59,740 nt of DNA, from positions 1 to 59,740 of the forward strand of contig MSJH02000836.1 of assembly GCA_001931875.2 (NCBI GenBank). Reading direction: 5' to 3'. The stretch is from Byssochlamys sp. IMV 00236 (taxonomy: Eukaryota > Ascomycota > Eurotiomycetes > Eurotiales > Thermoascaceae). Made by a program: the position numbers and the translations under genes. Each line of letters opens with the position of its first letter. Within the stretch, counting starts at the first letter, position 1. This document shows, in pieces, positions 1-12,073 of this stretch. The notes under the pieces are model-generated. The model was given only the letters and a program-made list of their open reading frames with translations, was not told the origin of the DNA and ran no database searches.

Positions 1-1830
1 CCTCTTACTTCTTATAAGTTTTAATAGAGTAACTATTTTAAAATCTTAATTACTTTTATAAATTCTAAGTATTTCTCTTTTATATTATATATATATCTTA
101 TTATTTTAATCCCTAGGATTATAAATTATAACTTCTCTTTAATAATAATTAAACTAGTAAGTTTAAAACTATATAATATCTTATTAATATTTTAAATATA
201 TTTAAATATAAATCTCTTAATTTTAAGTAGTATTTTTTCTTCTTTATAATTAGTCTTAGGACCTTATATTAAAGCATTATCTAAAAATATATTGCAGATA
301 TTAAGGATATTATTAATAAGCGCTCTTATAACTTTATATATAAATTTTAATACTATATTAATCTATTCTTATAATAGTTTAGCTTAATAAACTAAATTAA
401 TCTTAAGTATATAGAAAGCTATTAAGTTATATAACTCTTTTATTAATTTTAACTAATTATATTTAGAGAATAAATCTATTAATATAGATATTAATATTTT
501 ACTAAACTTCTCTAAGAATTTATTAGCTAAAGGAGATAAGTTAATATCTCTTATTATTATTTAATTAACTTCTATTATAGTATTAATTAATTAATATTTA
601 TTATTTTTCTTTTTTATAAGAAATTATAGGTTTTTATAGGGCCTTTAACTTTATTTAAAAATATTAACCTTTATTTTTTTCTTTATTATTACTTATACTA
701 TATTATAAAGTGCTTTTAATATTAGAAAGCTCTTTGCTTATTATAGCTTATACTATATAGTCTAGATAATAACTAGAGGTACTATTTCTAGGTATATTTA
801 TTTAATTTTTTTAAAAGTCTATATAAGAATAGCTTCTCTAGTAAAGAGTATCTCTATTAATAATTCTTTCTCTTTAAGCTATAAGGCTTCTCTTATAATA
901 AGATTTTTTAAGTATTTTAAAATTAGCTTTATTTTTTTTATTATATTTAATATCTTTAGCTAAATATAATTAGTAAATTCTCTTTATATTTCTTTTATAC
1001 TTCTTTAAGGGTTTAAATAATAATATTTTTAAATAATCTTTTTTTACTTTAATAATTTTCTTAATATTACTATAGGTTTATTTATTATATTTACTAAATA
1101 AACTTTCTTATACTTTCTTTTATATTAGATATTAATAATATAATTTATTCTTATAGTAAAAAGATTATATCTCTTAAATAACTTATACTCTTATAAATTT
1201 CTCTTTCTTTCTTATAATTTAGTAAGTTTAAATATCTCTATATCTTTTTTTTTAATTCTCTTACTTAATTTAAAGTTAATATTATTTATTAAGTATATTT
1301 TTTATAAGTCTTTTCTTTTTTTAGTTTAATATTTATTATTTTTTTTAATTTTAATTTAATAATTTTTATACCTTTAATAAAAAGTCTTATAAAACTTTTT
1401 TTTTAACTTATTTTATAGATTATCTATTAAAAATACCTTAATAATAGCTTAATTCTTTTAGTCTATAGAGTAAATTATACTCTCTATTATCTTATCTAAT
1501 AAAGTAATATACTATAAATATACTTAATACTTAAAAGGTTATCTTAAAATATAATTATAATTAATCTTATTATTTATTATAAAGAAAGAGACTTTATAAT
1601 AGAAAGATTTTACCTATATAAGTATCTCTTTATAGAGACTTATAAAAGGAATTTATTTACTATCTGCTAATATTATATTATCTCTAAATTTTTAGTTTAT
1701 AATAAGTTTATAATAATTTACTATATCTCTATATATTATATTAATTTTAGCTCTACTATTTATTATAATATTTTATACTTTTTTATAACTATTAATTTTA
1801 ATTAGTAATTTTAAAGTTATAACTATATAT
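1..1830 (-). pseudogene. Gypsy pol fossil (protease to reverse transcriptase), element C1
   Basis: Read on the minus strand with stops read through, this matches the protease and RT of copy C2. The protease D-S-G-A motif lies near 1750-1770 (seen clearly as N-S-R-A in C2). The RT active-site motif F-L-D-N lies near 275-290, where the second catalytic Asp has become Asn, as expected for GAY to AAY by RIP. The next residues, G-P-K-T, occur in a common family of fungal Gypsy RTs that I recognise by pattern. The frame is full of TAA and TAG. It is cut by the window edge, so RNase H and integrase are outside. It cannot encode a working enzyme. Confidence 0.7.
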
Positions 1831-4116
1831 AGTATCTTATCTTTATTAAAAGGCTTAAATTATAAAGATATATAAATATACTAATCTATATTATTTACTA
1901 TATACTCTATATTTAATATAGAGATATTAAACTATATTCTTTTAATATTATAGAATATTGCCTTAGTTATTACCTACTATAGTTATAAGGTAAATAAAGC
2001 CTTATATAAATTAGGAGATAAACTAATAAGATCTTAAATTAATATTTAAACTCTAGTATTTAATATTTAGTTTATAACTCTTATTATATTAATAGTTTCT
2101 CTTAGCTTATCTATAATTTTAAATCTCTTTAACTTTTATTTCTCTTTTATCTTAATAACCTTTTTATTCTTACTTTACTTAGATATATTTTTTATTTTCT
2201 CTTTAATTATTTTTACTCTCTTAGTTATACTTAGAGGCTAATAATTATTAAATTAATTTATTTTAATTAAGGGAAATTTCTGCTCTTATTTAATTACTTT
2301 CTATAGTTTTTCTTTATATAATTATTTAATCTTATTTTGCCTTTTTTTACTTCTTAAAGCTTATTAAATTCTATTATATTAATAAAATAATAATTTTTTA
2401 TAATATCCCTAGCTTTTTCCTTAGAGCTTAAGTTATCCCTAGGCTATTTTAGCATAATTAACTAGATATTATATTTAATTAAGTTAATATTCTTTTATTC
2501 TTCTTTTAATCTCTATTTAATAATCTTTTTTTATAATATATTCTCTTATATAAGATAAATAACTTCTTTATTTTATTCTTTTAGCTTAAAATAAAATTTA
2601 TAGTCTTTTTTTTAATAAATAAGCTTTTAATTTAAGAGGCTTTTTAAATTTAAATAATAAAATTAAATATAATTAAGAGCCTAGTAAAAGTTATATAAGT
2701 TTAGAGATATTTTAAATTCTCTAATTAGTTTAAATCTTAAAGGTATTTTAACTTATATATTTATACTAATATTAGGTATATTACTATTAAACTTTCTTAT
2801 ATATTATATATTATATAATTTTAATTTTTTAAACTCTTTTATTAATTAATTAATTTATAACTACTTTATTAATTTTACTTTAATACTCTATTATTTAATT
2901 CTACTTTTATTCTTATTTAAGTAAGTTTTATTAAATTTAATAAAAAGTTATATATTATTTTCTTTAATTATCTTCTCTTTTATTAAAGCTACTATATCTT
3001 AATCTTTCTTTAGTTTATTATTATTAAGATAGTAAAAGGTTTTAATAGTTCTTATCTTATTTATTATTTCCTTATAGAAATTAATATATTTAATAATAGA
3101 TAAAGTATAGTAGTCTATATTTAACTCTTAAATTACTTACTGCTTAAGCTTCTTTAAAAGTCTTTAAAGATATTAAACTCTTTATAAATATTAGCTTAAC
3201 TTACTTAAAGTTACTAGTACTTTTAATATAGCTTAATATTTTTAATTATACTTCTTTAAGTCTTTAGAGCTATTATATTTTATATTTTTAAACCTTTTTA
3301 GCTATTAGATATTATATTTCTTTTAGTGCTTATTATAGTAAGTATATACTATATTCTTATTTAATTACTTTTACTAGTTTTAAGTAATTCTTCTCTTTAT
3401 ATTTAAATTAAGTATTTATTTATAATAATACTAATAGGCTATAATAGTTTATAAACTATTTAGTTTTTTCCTTTTTTAGAAGTTAATTTACCTTATATAA
3501 TCTCTTAAAAAACCTTAAGTAATAAGTAATATTATCTCTTTTAAAATATAATATCTTAAGATTTTTAAGTATTAATATTTATAAAGCTAATATAACCTAA
3601 ATTAATTATACTATTAGTAGTCTTATATTTTTAAATACTTAAGCTATTTATATCTTTAAACCTAGTAATATTAAGAAGCTAAAAGTCTTTTTATTTTAAC
3701 TAATACTAAAAAGATTAGTACTTTTTTTTATATTTTTTTAAAGAAATAGTAATAAAAATAATAATAAAAAGTTCTTCTATTTTTTAATAAATAATTCTTA
3801 TTTAATAATTTTTTATTCTTTTTAAATTTTTACTTCTCTTTTATACTTATTAAACTCTTCTTTATATTTAATAATTTTTTCTTTCTCTTATTACTAATAT
3901 ATATTTTTATCTTATATTATATTTACTATCTCTACTAATTTAAGAGATATATTTATCTCTTTTTATTTATAGTAGTAATCTTTTTTAGCTATTTTATTTA
4001 TTTTTTTATTATTTCTTATCTTTTTCTTTAGCTTTAGCCTTAACCTTAGCTTCTAATTCTCTTTTTTCTCTTATTTTTACTTAATATTTTAATATTCCTT
4101 ATATTTAGCTCTAATT
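1831..4116 (-). pseudogene. Gag and leader region of element C1 (degraded)
   Basis: This lies between the protease region and the 5' LTR of C1, where Gag should be, and is collinear in reverse complement with 9232-11860 of copy C2 apart from the solo LTR there. No zinc knuckle is readable. A-rich, lysine/glutamate/glutamine-like stretches near 3740-4100 fit a basic Gag N-terminus or leader but do not prove it. Stops are frequent in every frame. The assignment rests on position and on homology to C2. Confidence 0.45.
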
Positions 4117-4446
4117 TATTATAAGAAAATATATTAAGACTTAGTATAGAGTTTTTAAGCAAATAAGTATTAAGAAAGAAAAAAAAGATATTTAACTTTA
4201 AAGCTTAGAATAAAGCTAGAGAAAAAGCTTTAGCTATAAACTAATATAATAAACTAATAATAATCTAATACTAAATTAATATTAAATAATAATAAAAAGA
4301 TAAAGCTAATTATTTTATTTTAAATAACTAAAAGGTCTATTTTCTTATTCTTCCTTTTTTACTTTATTTATAGACTTTTAAAGATTTTAAGTAAAAGTAT
4401 ATAATCTCTTAACTAATTATATTCTTTATATTAATTCTTCTTACTA
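4117..4446 (-). repeat. 5' LTR of C1 (about 330 bp, inverted)
   Basis: This is the reverse complement of 8902-9231, the 5' LTR of C2, at the same length of about 330 bp. Differences are C/T and G/A transitions. At the outer end, CGCC in the better copies has become TATT here. It faces the C2 LTR in divergent orientation across the 4.5-kb E fragment. Confidence 0.75.
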
Positions 4447-6054
4447 TACTATTTAATCTTTATTAAACTAATAAAGAATTTAAAACTTTTTTTATTAAGT
4501 TCTAGCGCCTAGTATTAAAAGAGAAAATACTTAAAGAAATATTATTTACTTTACTTAAATAAGCTATTAATTAAGAATTTTAAGAAATATTATTATATAA
4601 TTAGCCCTTAAATTATAAGTATTACTAATTTACTAAATTTTTATAAGATTTTAAGAACTATTACTATTAATATATTATAAACTAGCCTTTTATTATAAAA
4701 ATTTATACTATAGCTTTAAAACTTATTTAATATATTTAATCTCTCTTATTTATTTTAAACTCTATCTCTATTATAAGAATTAATAATTAGCCTTAGAGAA
4801 ACTTAATATAAAAGAATAAACTAGTCTTAATATAATAATATAATTCTATAAACTTAAGTATATTTAAATACTTAAGTAAAAGAGAATATAGCTTATTATA
4901 TTATAAAACTAGTACTTGCTTTTATTATAGTTTTCTTAAATATTATATTAAAAACTGCTTATACTTTAATACTTACTAGAAGATCTAGATTATAATTATA
5001 TATAAATCTCGCCCTTAAACTTCTTAAGTAATATAATTTTTAGATTTATATAGTTTATCTCCTAGCTAATTTTTAATAAAAAGAGTAAGCCTAGATTAAG
5101 TTATAGCTAGGCTTAAGAACTATATATTATTTAAATCTTTACTGCTATTATTTATAGAATTAACCTTAAAGAATATTTATAATAATTAAAATTAATAATA
5201 CTACTTATAATACTAGAAAAAAAGAAGAAAAAGATCTACTTATTAACTTATACTCTACTTAATATTAAAGCTAAAGAATAAAGATTTATAGACTAAGAAT
5301 AGGCTAAAGATTAAAAATTAGAGCCTATTCTCTTAAAGAGCTTAATTACTCTATATATATTTAATAGAAGAGAATTAGAGAATAAAAAGATTATATACTA
5401 TATTTAAATAAATATAAGAATTAAGAATTATTTTAAAAAGAATATTAAGTTTTATATTATTTAACTAGTATACTATTTTATTATTTTAAGACTTCTTTAG
5501 CTAAAGTATTATAACTTATATTTATAATTTATTACTTATAGTATTACTTTTAATAGTAATTATTATTAGAAAAATTATAATATACTCTTAAAGCTAATTA
5601 AAATATTTACCCTATATAATATTCTCTTAAAAGCTTTACCTTAATACTTATCTCTAAGACTTAAAGGATTAAAAGAAAGAAATATAGCCTTTATTTTTTT
5701 AGCTACCTATTCTGCCTATACTTAAAGAAATATTTAAATATTTATAATTATTTTAAAAGACTTAAATACTGCTTTAAGAATTAAATAAGTTTAAGAAAAA
5801 GACTCTATTTACTTATTACTTAAAGAGTTTAAAGATTATATTAATATTTTTTTACCTAAGAAGGCTAAGCGCTTATTATTATATTATTTTTATAACTATA
5901 ATATTAAGCTACTAGAGAGAAAGTTACTCTCCTTTAAACCCTTATATATTATATTCTAGAATAAATTAAAGGTTTTAAAGAAATAAACTAAAGAGAACTT
6001 AAAAAAGAGATTTATTTATTTAAGCTTATTACTTACTATATTCTTAATTCTATT

Positions 6055-8890
6055 TATAAAAAAGCCTAGTAGAGAAATATAGATCTATATAAACTATTAA
6101 GCCTTAAATATAATAACTATTAAAGATTAATATTCTTTACTTATAATTAAGGAAATACTAAATAATCTAAAAGAAATAAAGTATTTTATAAAAATTAATA
6201 TTATTTCTATATTTAATAACCTTTATATTAAGAAAGAATAAAAATATTTAATTACCTTCTATACTTAACTTAGCCTATTTAAATTATTAGTAATACTATT
6301 TAGCTTAATAAGAGTATTAATAATATTTTAACAGTTTATTAATAATACCTTATAAGATTATCTTAATATCTTTTATACTATATACTTTAATAATATCTTA
6401 GTATATAGTATAACTTATTTTAAATATATTTAATATATTTATATTATCTTATAGAAGCTATATAAAGTAAGCTTATATATAAAGATTTAAAAATATAAGT
6501 TTATTATCTTTAAGACTAAGTTCTTAAGTATTATTATTAGCTAAAACTATATTAAGATAAACTTAGATAAGGTAAAAATAATTACTAAATAGAAGACCTT
6601 AATTTATATAATTAATATATAAGCCTTTATTAAGTTTAATAACTTTTATTATTAGTTTATTTATAACTTTTTTAAGATAATTATATTATTTATAAACTTA
6701 ATTTAAAAGAGAGTTCTTTTTAATTAAATACTTACTTATTAGTTTAGTTTTAAAGCCTTAAAAGAAATATTTATTTAAGCCCTAATTCTAAAGCTATTTA
6801 ATTAGACTTATAAGGTTATAGTTAAAACTAACTTATTTAATTATATATTAGCTAAAGTTATATCTTAATATAATAATAAAGGAATTCTATATTTTATTAT
6901 ATTTTTCTTAAAGAAGCTTTTTACTATAGAGTATAATTATAAGATTTATAATAAAGAATTATTAATAATTATCTATTATTTTAAGAAGTAATATCTTAAG
7001 CTTAAAGATATACTATTATTAATTAAAGTTATTATAGACTATTATAATTTAAAATACTTTATATTAATTAAGCTATTAAATTAATAATAGGCTTATTAGT
7101 TTACGGGATGTAGCTCAGCCCAGCCGGGGACGAGCTCAGCCCACTCTAAAAGCTCATACCACCCAGGTATTTAGGATCTCGGCGCACCCCAAGAAACTTT
7201 GATTTTTCCTAGCCTATTTAGGCATAGTAGAAATATATAAAAAATATTATAAAATAATTTATATTTTAGTCTACATTATATATTAAAATTAGGATTTTAG
7301 GATTTTAATTGGGTACGCTAGGGCAAGAGTTAGTAAATTACACATAGAAATTCGAAAATTACAAATCTTTCTTGGTTTTTTAATTCTTAAAAATCGATTT
7401 TTAGATATTTAATTTTTCTTTTTTTATATATATAAGATATAGGTTATAACCTATATAAATATTTAATTTCGAGTGAAATATCTTTAGGTTTCGACTTTTA
7501 ATAAATTTTTGAAGTTTTTAGTTTAAAAGCTCGGCCCACTTAAAAAATGGTAAAAATACTCGGGTAGGCTAAGCTTCTAGGGTGGGCTAAGCTCGCCCCC
7601 GGCTGGGCCGAGGTGTAGGCCTATTAGTTTAAGTTCTTATTTTAGTTTAACTTTTAAATTATATATTATTTTAAAAAGTAAGAAATAAAGCTTAATATTT
7701 TAATTAAGAGATTAGAGAATCTCTTTAAGAAGAGAGATAAATAACTATAGTATTAGAGCTAAATAGTTTTAAAGAAAGAGAATCTTAACCTATAGATTTA
7801 GAGATCTCTAAAACTAAAAGCTATTATTAGGAGTTAAATAGTAAGGTATATTTACTTCGCCGATTTAATAGCTTAAGAGGTTAGAAATTCTGCTAAACCT
7901 ATAGAAATACTTACTTAACTTATTTTAAGAAGTTAAACTATTTAGCCTAGAGAATTTATCTAATTTACTTTACCGCCTAACTAGTCTATTAAGATTATTT
8001 AACCTGCTAAAGAGATAACTTAGCTTACTAAAGAGATTATTTTACTTATTAAAGAAGTAGCTTTACTTATTAAATAATATTAGCTAAGTTTTCTTACTAT
8101 ATTTAATAAATTAAAATATTTACCTAATATTAAAGGCTTATTAAATATAGCTTACTTATTTAATAACTTAATATAATCTATTTTATAAGCCTTAGACTAT
8201 AAAGCTAACTATTACCCTAAGATTATACTAGTTAATTATTAGTAAAGAGGAAGATATTTATACTATAGAGACTACTTATATATTTCTAACTATAATAAGC
8301 TAAGAGCTTACTTATTATAAGAATACTATAATAAGCGCATACTTAAATACCTTAAAAAATATAAGCTTTATAACTTAATCTTATATAAGTACTACTAGCT
8401 AAATATATATTAATATATAGATTATTAGACCTAGAACTGCTATATCTACTATTATATTATACTCTTAAATAAAGGCTGCTAAGAAGTTTTACGCTAACTC
8501 TTTATTCTTAAATACTCTTAATAAGATATTTTAATAGATTTTATTACTAGACTTATATCTTGCTAAAGTTATAATACTATATTAATTACTATAAACTAAC
8601 TTATAAAGATAAAGTACTTTATTCTCTATTAGGCTACTTATAATATTAAAGAAGTAGCGTAATTATATATTTACTATATATAGAAGTTTTATAAGCTATT
8701 AAAGACTATAATATTTAATTAAAGCCTCTAGTTTATTATTACTTTCTAGAAATACTTAACTTAATATCTAGATATTATAAACTTATTATTTATTACTTAT
8801 TACTTTAAAACTAATAGTTAAACTAAGAGAATAAATACTATCTTAGAATAATATCTGCGCGCTTATATTAGCTATCTATAAGATAATTAA
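6055..8890 (+). pseudogene. Pol fossil of element E: RT, RNase H, integrase
   Basis: The order is RT, RNase H, integrase, as in Ty3/Gypsy. In RT, a block around 6080-6130 reads Y-x-A-L-N followed by T-I-K. The active site at 6383-6394 reads Y-F-N-N, so both catalytic Asp codons have become Asn. RNase H follows, with K-T-N where E-T-D is expected (~6830) and a Y-N-K-E-L-L block near 6950. The MITE at 7104-7621 splits the frame after RNase H. Integrase resumes at 7632; near 8535 there is an I-D-F-I block (first catalytic Asp) and near 8850 E-Q-Y-L-R-A-Y (the catalytic Glu region). Many in-frame TAA/TAG sit where Gln or Trp is expected. The sequence ends where the C2 LTR starts. Confidence 0.7.
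7104..7621. mobile_element. Non-autonomous inverted-repeat element (MITE), possibly Mutator-like
   Basis: A ~518-bp insertion in the pol of E has GC-rich terminal inverted repeats of about 65 bp. The left end (7105-7171) and the reverse complement of the right end (~7551-7620) share CAGCCCAGCCGGGG or close variants, then GCCCAC and AAGCT blocks. It is flanked by the 10-bp direct repeat TATTAGTTTA (7094-7103 and 7622-7631). The interior is AT-rich with no coding frame. CpG- and CpA-containing ends survive, so it is younger or less RIP-affected than its host. A 9-10 bp duplication and long inverted repeats suggest a Mutator-like MITE. That class is inferred, as no transposase is seen. Confidence 0.75.
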
Positions 8891-8901
8891 GTTAACTAGT
8901 A

Positions 8902-9231
8902 TAATAGGGAGAATCGGCGTAAAGAATATAATTAGTTAAGAGATTATATGCTTTTACTTAAAGTTTTTAAAAGTCTATAAATAAAATAGAAGAGAAGAAA
9001 TAAAAAGATAAACCTTTTAGTTATTTAAAATAAAATAATTAGCTTTATCTTTTTATTATTATTTAATATCAGTTTAATATGAAATTATTATTAGTTTACT
9101 ATATTAGTTTATAGCTAAAGCTTTTCTTCTAGCTTTACTCTAAGCTCTAAAATTAAATATCTTTTTCTTTCTTCTTAATATTTACTTGCTTAAAGACTTT
9201 ATACTAAGTCTTAATATATCTTCTTATAATA
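8902..9231 (+). repeat. 5' LTR of C2
   Basis: About 330 bp, homologous to 9590-9917 (same strand) and to 4117-4446 (inverted). It begins TAATAGGGAGAATCGGCG and ends CTTATAATA. The expected TG...CA ends both read TA, as RIP would produce. CGG survives near the start but most other CpN sites are mutated. Confidence 0.75.
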
Positions 9232-9241
9232 AATTAGAGCT
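9143..9241 (+). promoter_or_regulatory. Possible self-primer pair: LTR AGCTCTAA and primer-binding site TTAGAGCT
   Basis: The octamer at 9143-9150 in the LTR is complementary to 9234-9241, which starts 2 bases after the LTR end. In the less mutated solo LTR the same spot reads AGCTCCGAA, about 30-35 bases downstream of a TTTATAG box. This matches the geometry of Tf1/sushi-type self-priming, in which the RNA 5' end folds onto the primer-binding site. There is no TGG typical of a tRNA primer site after this LTR. RIP has blurred the pairing, so support is moderate to weak. Confidence 0.35.
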
Positions 9242-11887
9242 AAATATAGGGGGTATTAAAATATTAAGCAGAAATAAGAGAGAAAAAAAATTAAAAATTA
9301 AGGTTAAGGTTAAAGCTAAAAAAGAATAAGAAATAATAAAAAAATAAGTAAAATAGTTAAAGAAGATTATTACTATAAATAAAAAGAGATAAATATATCT
9401 CTTAAATTAGCAGAGATAGTAAATATAATATAAGATAAAAATATATATTAGTAATAAGAGAAAGAAAAGACTATTAAATATAAAGAAGAGCTTAATAGAT
9501 ATAAAAGAAAAATAGAAATTTAAAAGGAATAAAAAATTATTAAATAAGAATTATTTATTAAAAAGTAAAAAAACTTCTTACTATTATTATAGTAGGGAGA
9601 ATCGGCGTAAAGAATGTAATTAGTTAAGAGGTTATATGCTTCTGCTTAAAGTCTTTAAAAAGTCTATAAGCAAAGCAGCAGAGGATAGGAAGGAGATACC
9701 TTTCAGTTATTCAGAATAAAATAATCAGCTTTTCCTTTCTATTATTATTCAGTATTAGTTCAGCATCAGATTATTATTGGTTTATTATGTTAGTTTATAG
9801 CCAGAGCTTCTCCTCTAGCTCTACTCTGAGCTCCGAAGCCGAATACTCTTCTCTTCCTTCTCGATACCTACTCGCTTAAAGACTCTATGCTAAGTCTTAA
9901 CACGTCTTCCTATAATATTATCTTTATTATTATTCCTTTAAAAAAATATAGAAAAAAGTATTAATCTTTTTAGCATTAGTTAAAATAAAGAGACTTTTAG
10001 CTTCTTAGTATTACTAGGTCTAAAGATATAAATAGCTTAAGTATTTAAAAATGCAGGACTATTAATAATATAATTAATCTAGGTTATATTAGCTCTATAA
10101 ATACTAATACTTAAAAATCTTAAAATACTATATTTTAAAAAGAATAATATTACTTATTATTTAAGGCTTTTTAAAAGGCTATATAAGGTAAATTAACTCT
10201 TAAAAGAGAAAAAAACTAAATAGTTTATAAACTATTATAGCCTATTAATATTATTATAAATAAGTACTTAACTTAAATATAAAGAGAAAAATTACTTAAA
10301 ATTAGTAAAAGTAATTAAATAAAAATATAGTATATACTTACTATAATAAGCACTAAAAGAAATATAATATCTAATAGCTAAAAAGGTTTAAAAATATAAA
10401 ATATAACAGTTTTAAAGACTTAAGAAAGTATAATTAAGAATATTAAACTATATTAGAAGCGCTAGTAACTTTAAGTAAATTAAGCTAATATTTATAAGAA
10501 GTTTAATATTTTTAAAAACTTTTAAAAGAGCTTAAGTAGTAAATAGTTTAAGAGTTAAATATAGACTATTATACTTTATCTACTATTAAATATACTAATT
10601 TCTATAAGGAGATAGTAGATAAGGTAAAAATTATTAAAATCCTTTATTACCTTAATAATAGTAAACTAAAGAAAGATTAAGATATAGCAGCTTTAATAAA
10701 GGAGAAAGTAATTAAAGAAAATAATATATAACTTCTTATTAAATTTAATAGAATTTATTTAAATAAGAATAAGAGTAAGATTAAATAATAAAGTATTAAA
10801 GTAAAGTTAATAAAATAATTATAGATTAATTAATTAATAAAAGAGTTTAAGAAATTAAAACTATATAGTATATAATATATAGGGAGGCTTAATAATAATA
10901 TGCTTAATACTAGTATAAATATATAAGTTAAGGTATCTTTAAGATTTAAACTAACTAGAGGATTTAAAATATTTTTAAACTTATATAACTTCTACTAAGC
11001 TCTTAATTATATTTAATCTTATTACTTAGATTTAAAAAGCCTTTTAAATTAAAAGCTTATCTATTAAGAAGAAAATTATAAACTTTATTTTAGGCTAAAA
11101 GAATAAAATAAAGAAGTTATTTATCTTATATAAAAGAATATATTATAAAAAGAGATTATTAAATAGAGATTAAAGAAAGAATAAAAAAATATTAGCTTAA
11201 TTAAATTTAATATCTAGTTAATTATATTAAAATAGCTTAAGAATAACTTAAGCTCTAAGAAAGAAGCTAAAAATATTATAAAAAATTATTATTCTATTAA
11301 TATAATAGAATCTAATAAGCCTTAAGAAATAAAGAAAAGATAAAGTAAGACTAAATAATTATATAAAGAAAAACTATAAAAAGTAATTAAATAAGAGTAA
11401 AGATTTCTCTTAATTAAAATAAACTAATTTAATAATTATTAGCCTTTAAATATAATTAAGAAAGTAAAAATAGTTAAAAAGGAAATAAAAGATATATTTA
11501 AGCAGAATAAGAATAAAAAGATTATTAAGATAAAAGAGAAATAGAAGTTAAAAGAGGTTTAAAGTTATAAATAAGCTAAGAGAGATTATTAATATAATAG
11601 AGGTTATAAACTAAATATTAAATACTAGAGTTTAAATATTAATTTAGGACCTTATTAATCTATCTCTTAATTTATATAAGGCCTTATTTATCTTATAACT
11701 ATAATAAGTAATAATTAAAGTAATATTCTATAATATTAAAGGAGTATAGTTTAATATCTCTATATTAAATATAGAGTATATAGTAAATAGTATAGATTAG
11801 TATATTTATATATTCTTATAACTTAAGCCTCTTAATAAAGATAAAGTACTATATATAGTTATAACTTTAAAGTTACTAATTAAAATT
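9232..11887 (+). pseudogene. Leader and gag region of C2 up to the protease (contains solo LTR)
   Basis: The sequence runs from the LTR to the start of the protease and is collinear with C1. The part at 9232-9589 is A/G-rich and, read through stops, would be rich in Lys, Glu and Gln. From ~10550 to ~11650 a plus-strand frame can be followed through TAA/TAG codons in place of Gln, with Arg/Gln/Ser-rich composition, as expected for a fungal Gag. No CCHC knuckle could be placed. The fragment ends at the hAT-B insertion; the protease resumes at 28009. Confidence 0.45.
9590..9917 (+). repeat. Solo LTR of family C, weakly mutated
   Basis: About 328 bp, same family and strand as the C2 LTR 360 bp upstream, but far less decayed: it keeps GGCGTAAAG, CAGCAGAGGATAGG, CTCCGAAGCCG and CACGTC where the C2 LTR has T/A. 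No internal sequence follows. The C2 leader resumes directly after it (compare C1), so it is a solo LTR formed by LTR-LTR recombination of a later insertion. ATTAT flanks it on both sides (9586-9590 and 9917-9921), overlapping its ambiguous ends. Confidence 0.75.
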
Positions 11888-12073
11888 TAAAGTAGGAGAT
11901 AAGCTAAGTTTAAGCTTAACTTAGCTTATTTTAGCTTGCTAAGACTGCCGAGTTAAGCTAAGAGTCTTAGCTTAGCTTATTAGGTTAAGCTAAGAGTCCC
12001 AGCTTAGCTTATTAGGTTAAGTTAAAAGTCTTAGCTTAGCTTAACTTATAAGCTTTTAAGCTTAGCTTAAACC
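11888..12073. repeat. Left terminal repeat array of hAT-B (32-bp units)
   Basis: After the inverted repeat come three consecutive 32-bp units at 11952-11983, 11984-12015 and 12016-12047. Each begins GTTAAG and contains AGTC followed by AGCTTAGCTTA. Each unit is itself an imperfect palindrome (AAGCTAAG facing CTTAGCTT). More partial copies lie on either side. Subterminal repeats of this kind are transposase-binding sites in other hATs; that role is inferred here. Confidence 0.7.

Larger units (their letters stand above)
1..4446 (-). mobile_element. Ty3/Gypsy retrotransposon C1, minus strand, 5' part (runs off window start)
   Basis: This is a decayed LTR retrotransposon read on the minus strand. 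Its 5' LTR lies at 4117-4446, followed towards lower coordinates by the gag region and then protease and reverse transcriptase to base 1. Bases 1-1690 are the reverse complement of 37031-38720 with almost no indels (position p pairs with about 38721 minus p). Bases ~3700-4446 are the reverse complement of 8902-~9590. C1 is therefore a second copy of the element called C2 here, in the opposite orientation. Copy C1 is uninterrupted where C2 carries two hAT insertions, so it preserves their empty sites (1733-1740 and 1794-1801). Nearly all sequence is A/T, with CpA and TpG depleted, as expected from RIP. Confidence 0.85.
4447..8901 (+). mobile_element. Ty3/Gypsy element E fragment, plus strand
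   Basis: A plus-strand Gypsy relic, distinct from family C, lies between the divergent LTRs of C1 and C2. Its pol is recognisable from about 6050 to 8890 (RT, RNase H, integrase core) and is interrupted by the MITE at 7104-7621. Neither LTR of E is visible. Both ends are cut at the family-C LTRs, so E looks like older sequence into which C copies inserted. Bases 4447-6050 should hold Gag and protease. I see A-rich coding-like sequence there but no diagnostic motif. Confidence 0.65.

Noticed and set aside
7105..7125. The left end of the MITE reads like a tRNA 5' end (GGGATGTAGCTCAG).
   Set aside because: Nothing downstream forms the anticodon or T arms or a B box at the right distance, and the same motif is part of the inverted terminal repeat. 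A tRNA or tRNA-derived SINE is not supported.
11952..12047. Regular 32-bp repeats that could be mistaken for a CRISPR array.
   Set aside because: The units are directly adjacent without spacers, recur inverted at the other transposon end, and lie in a eukaryotic element.
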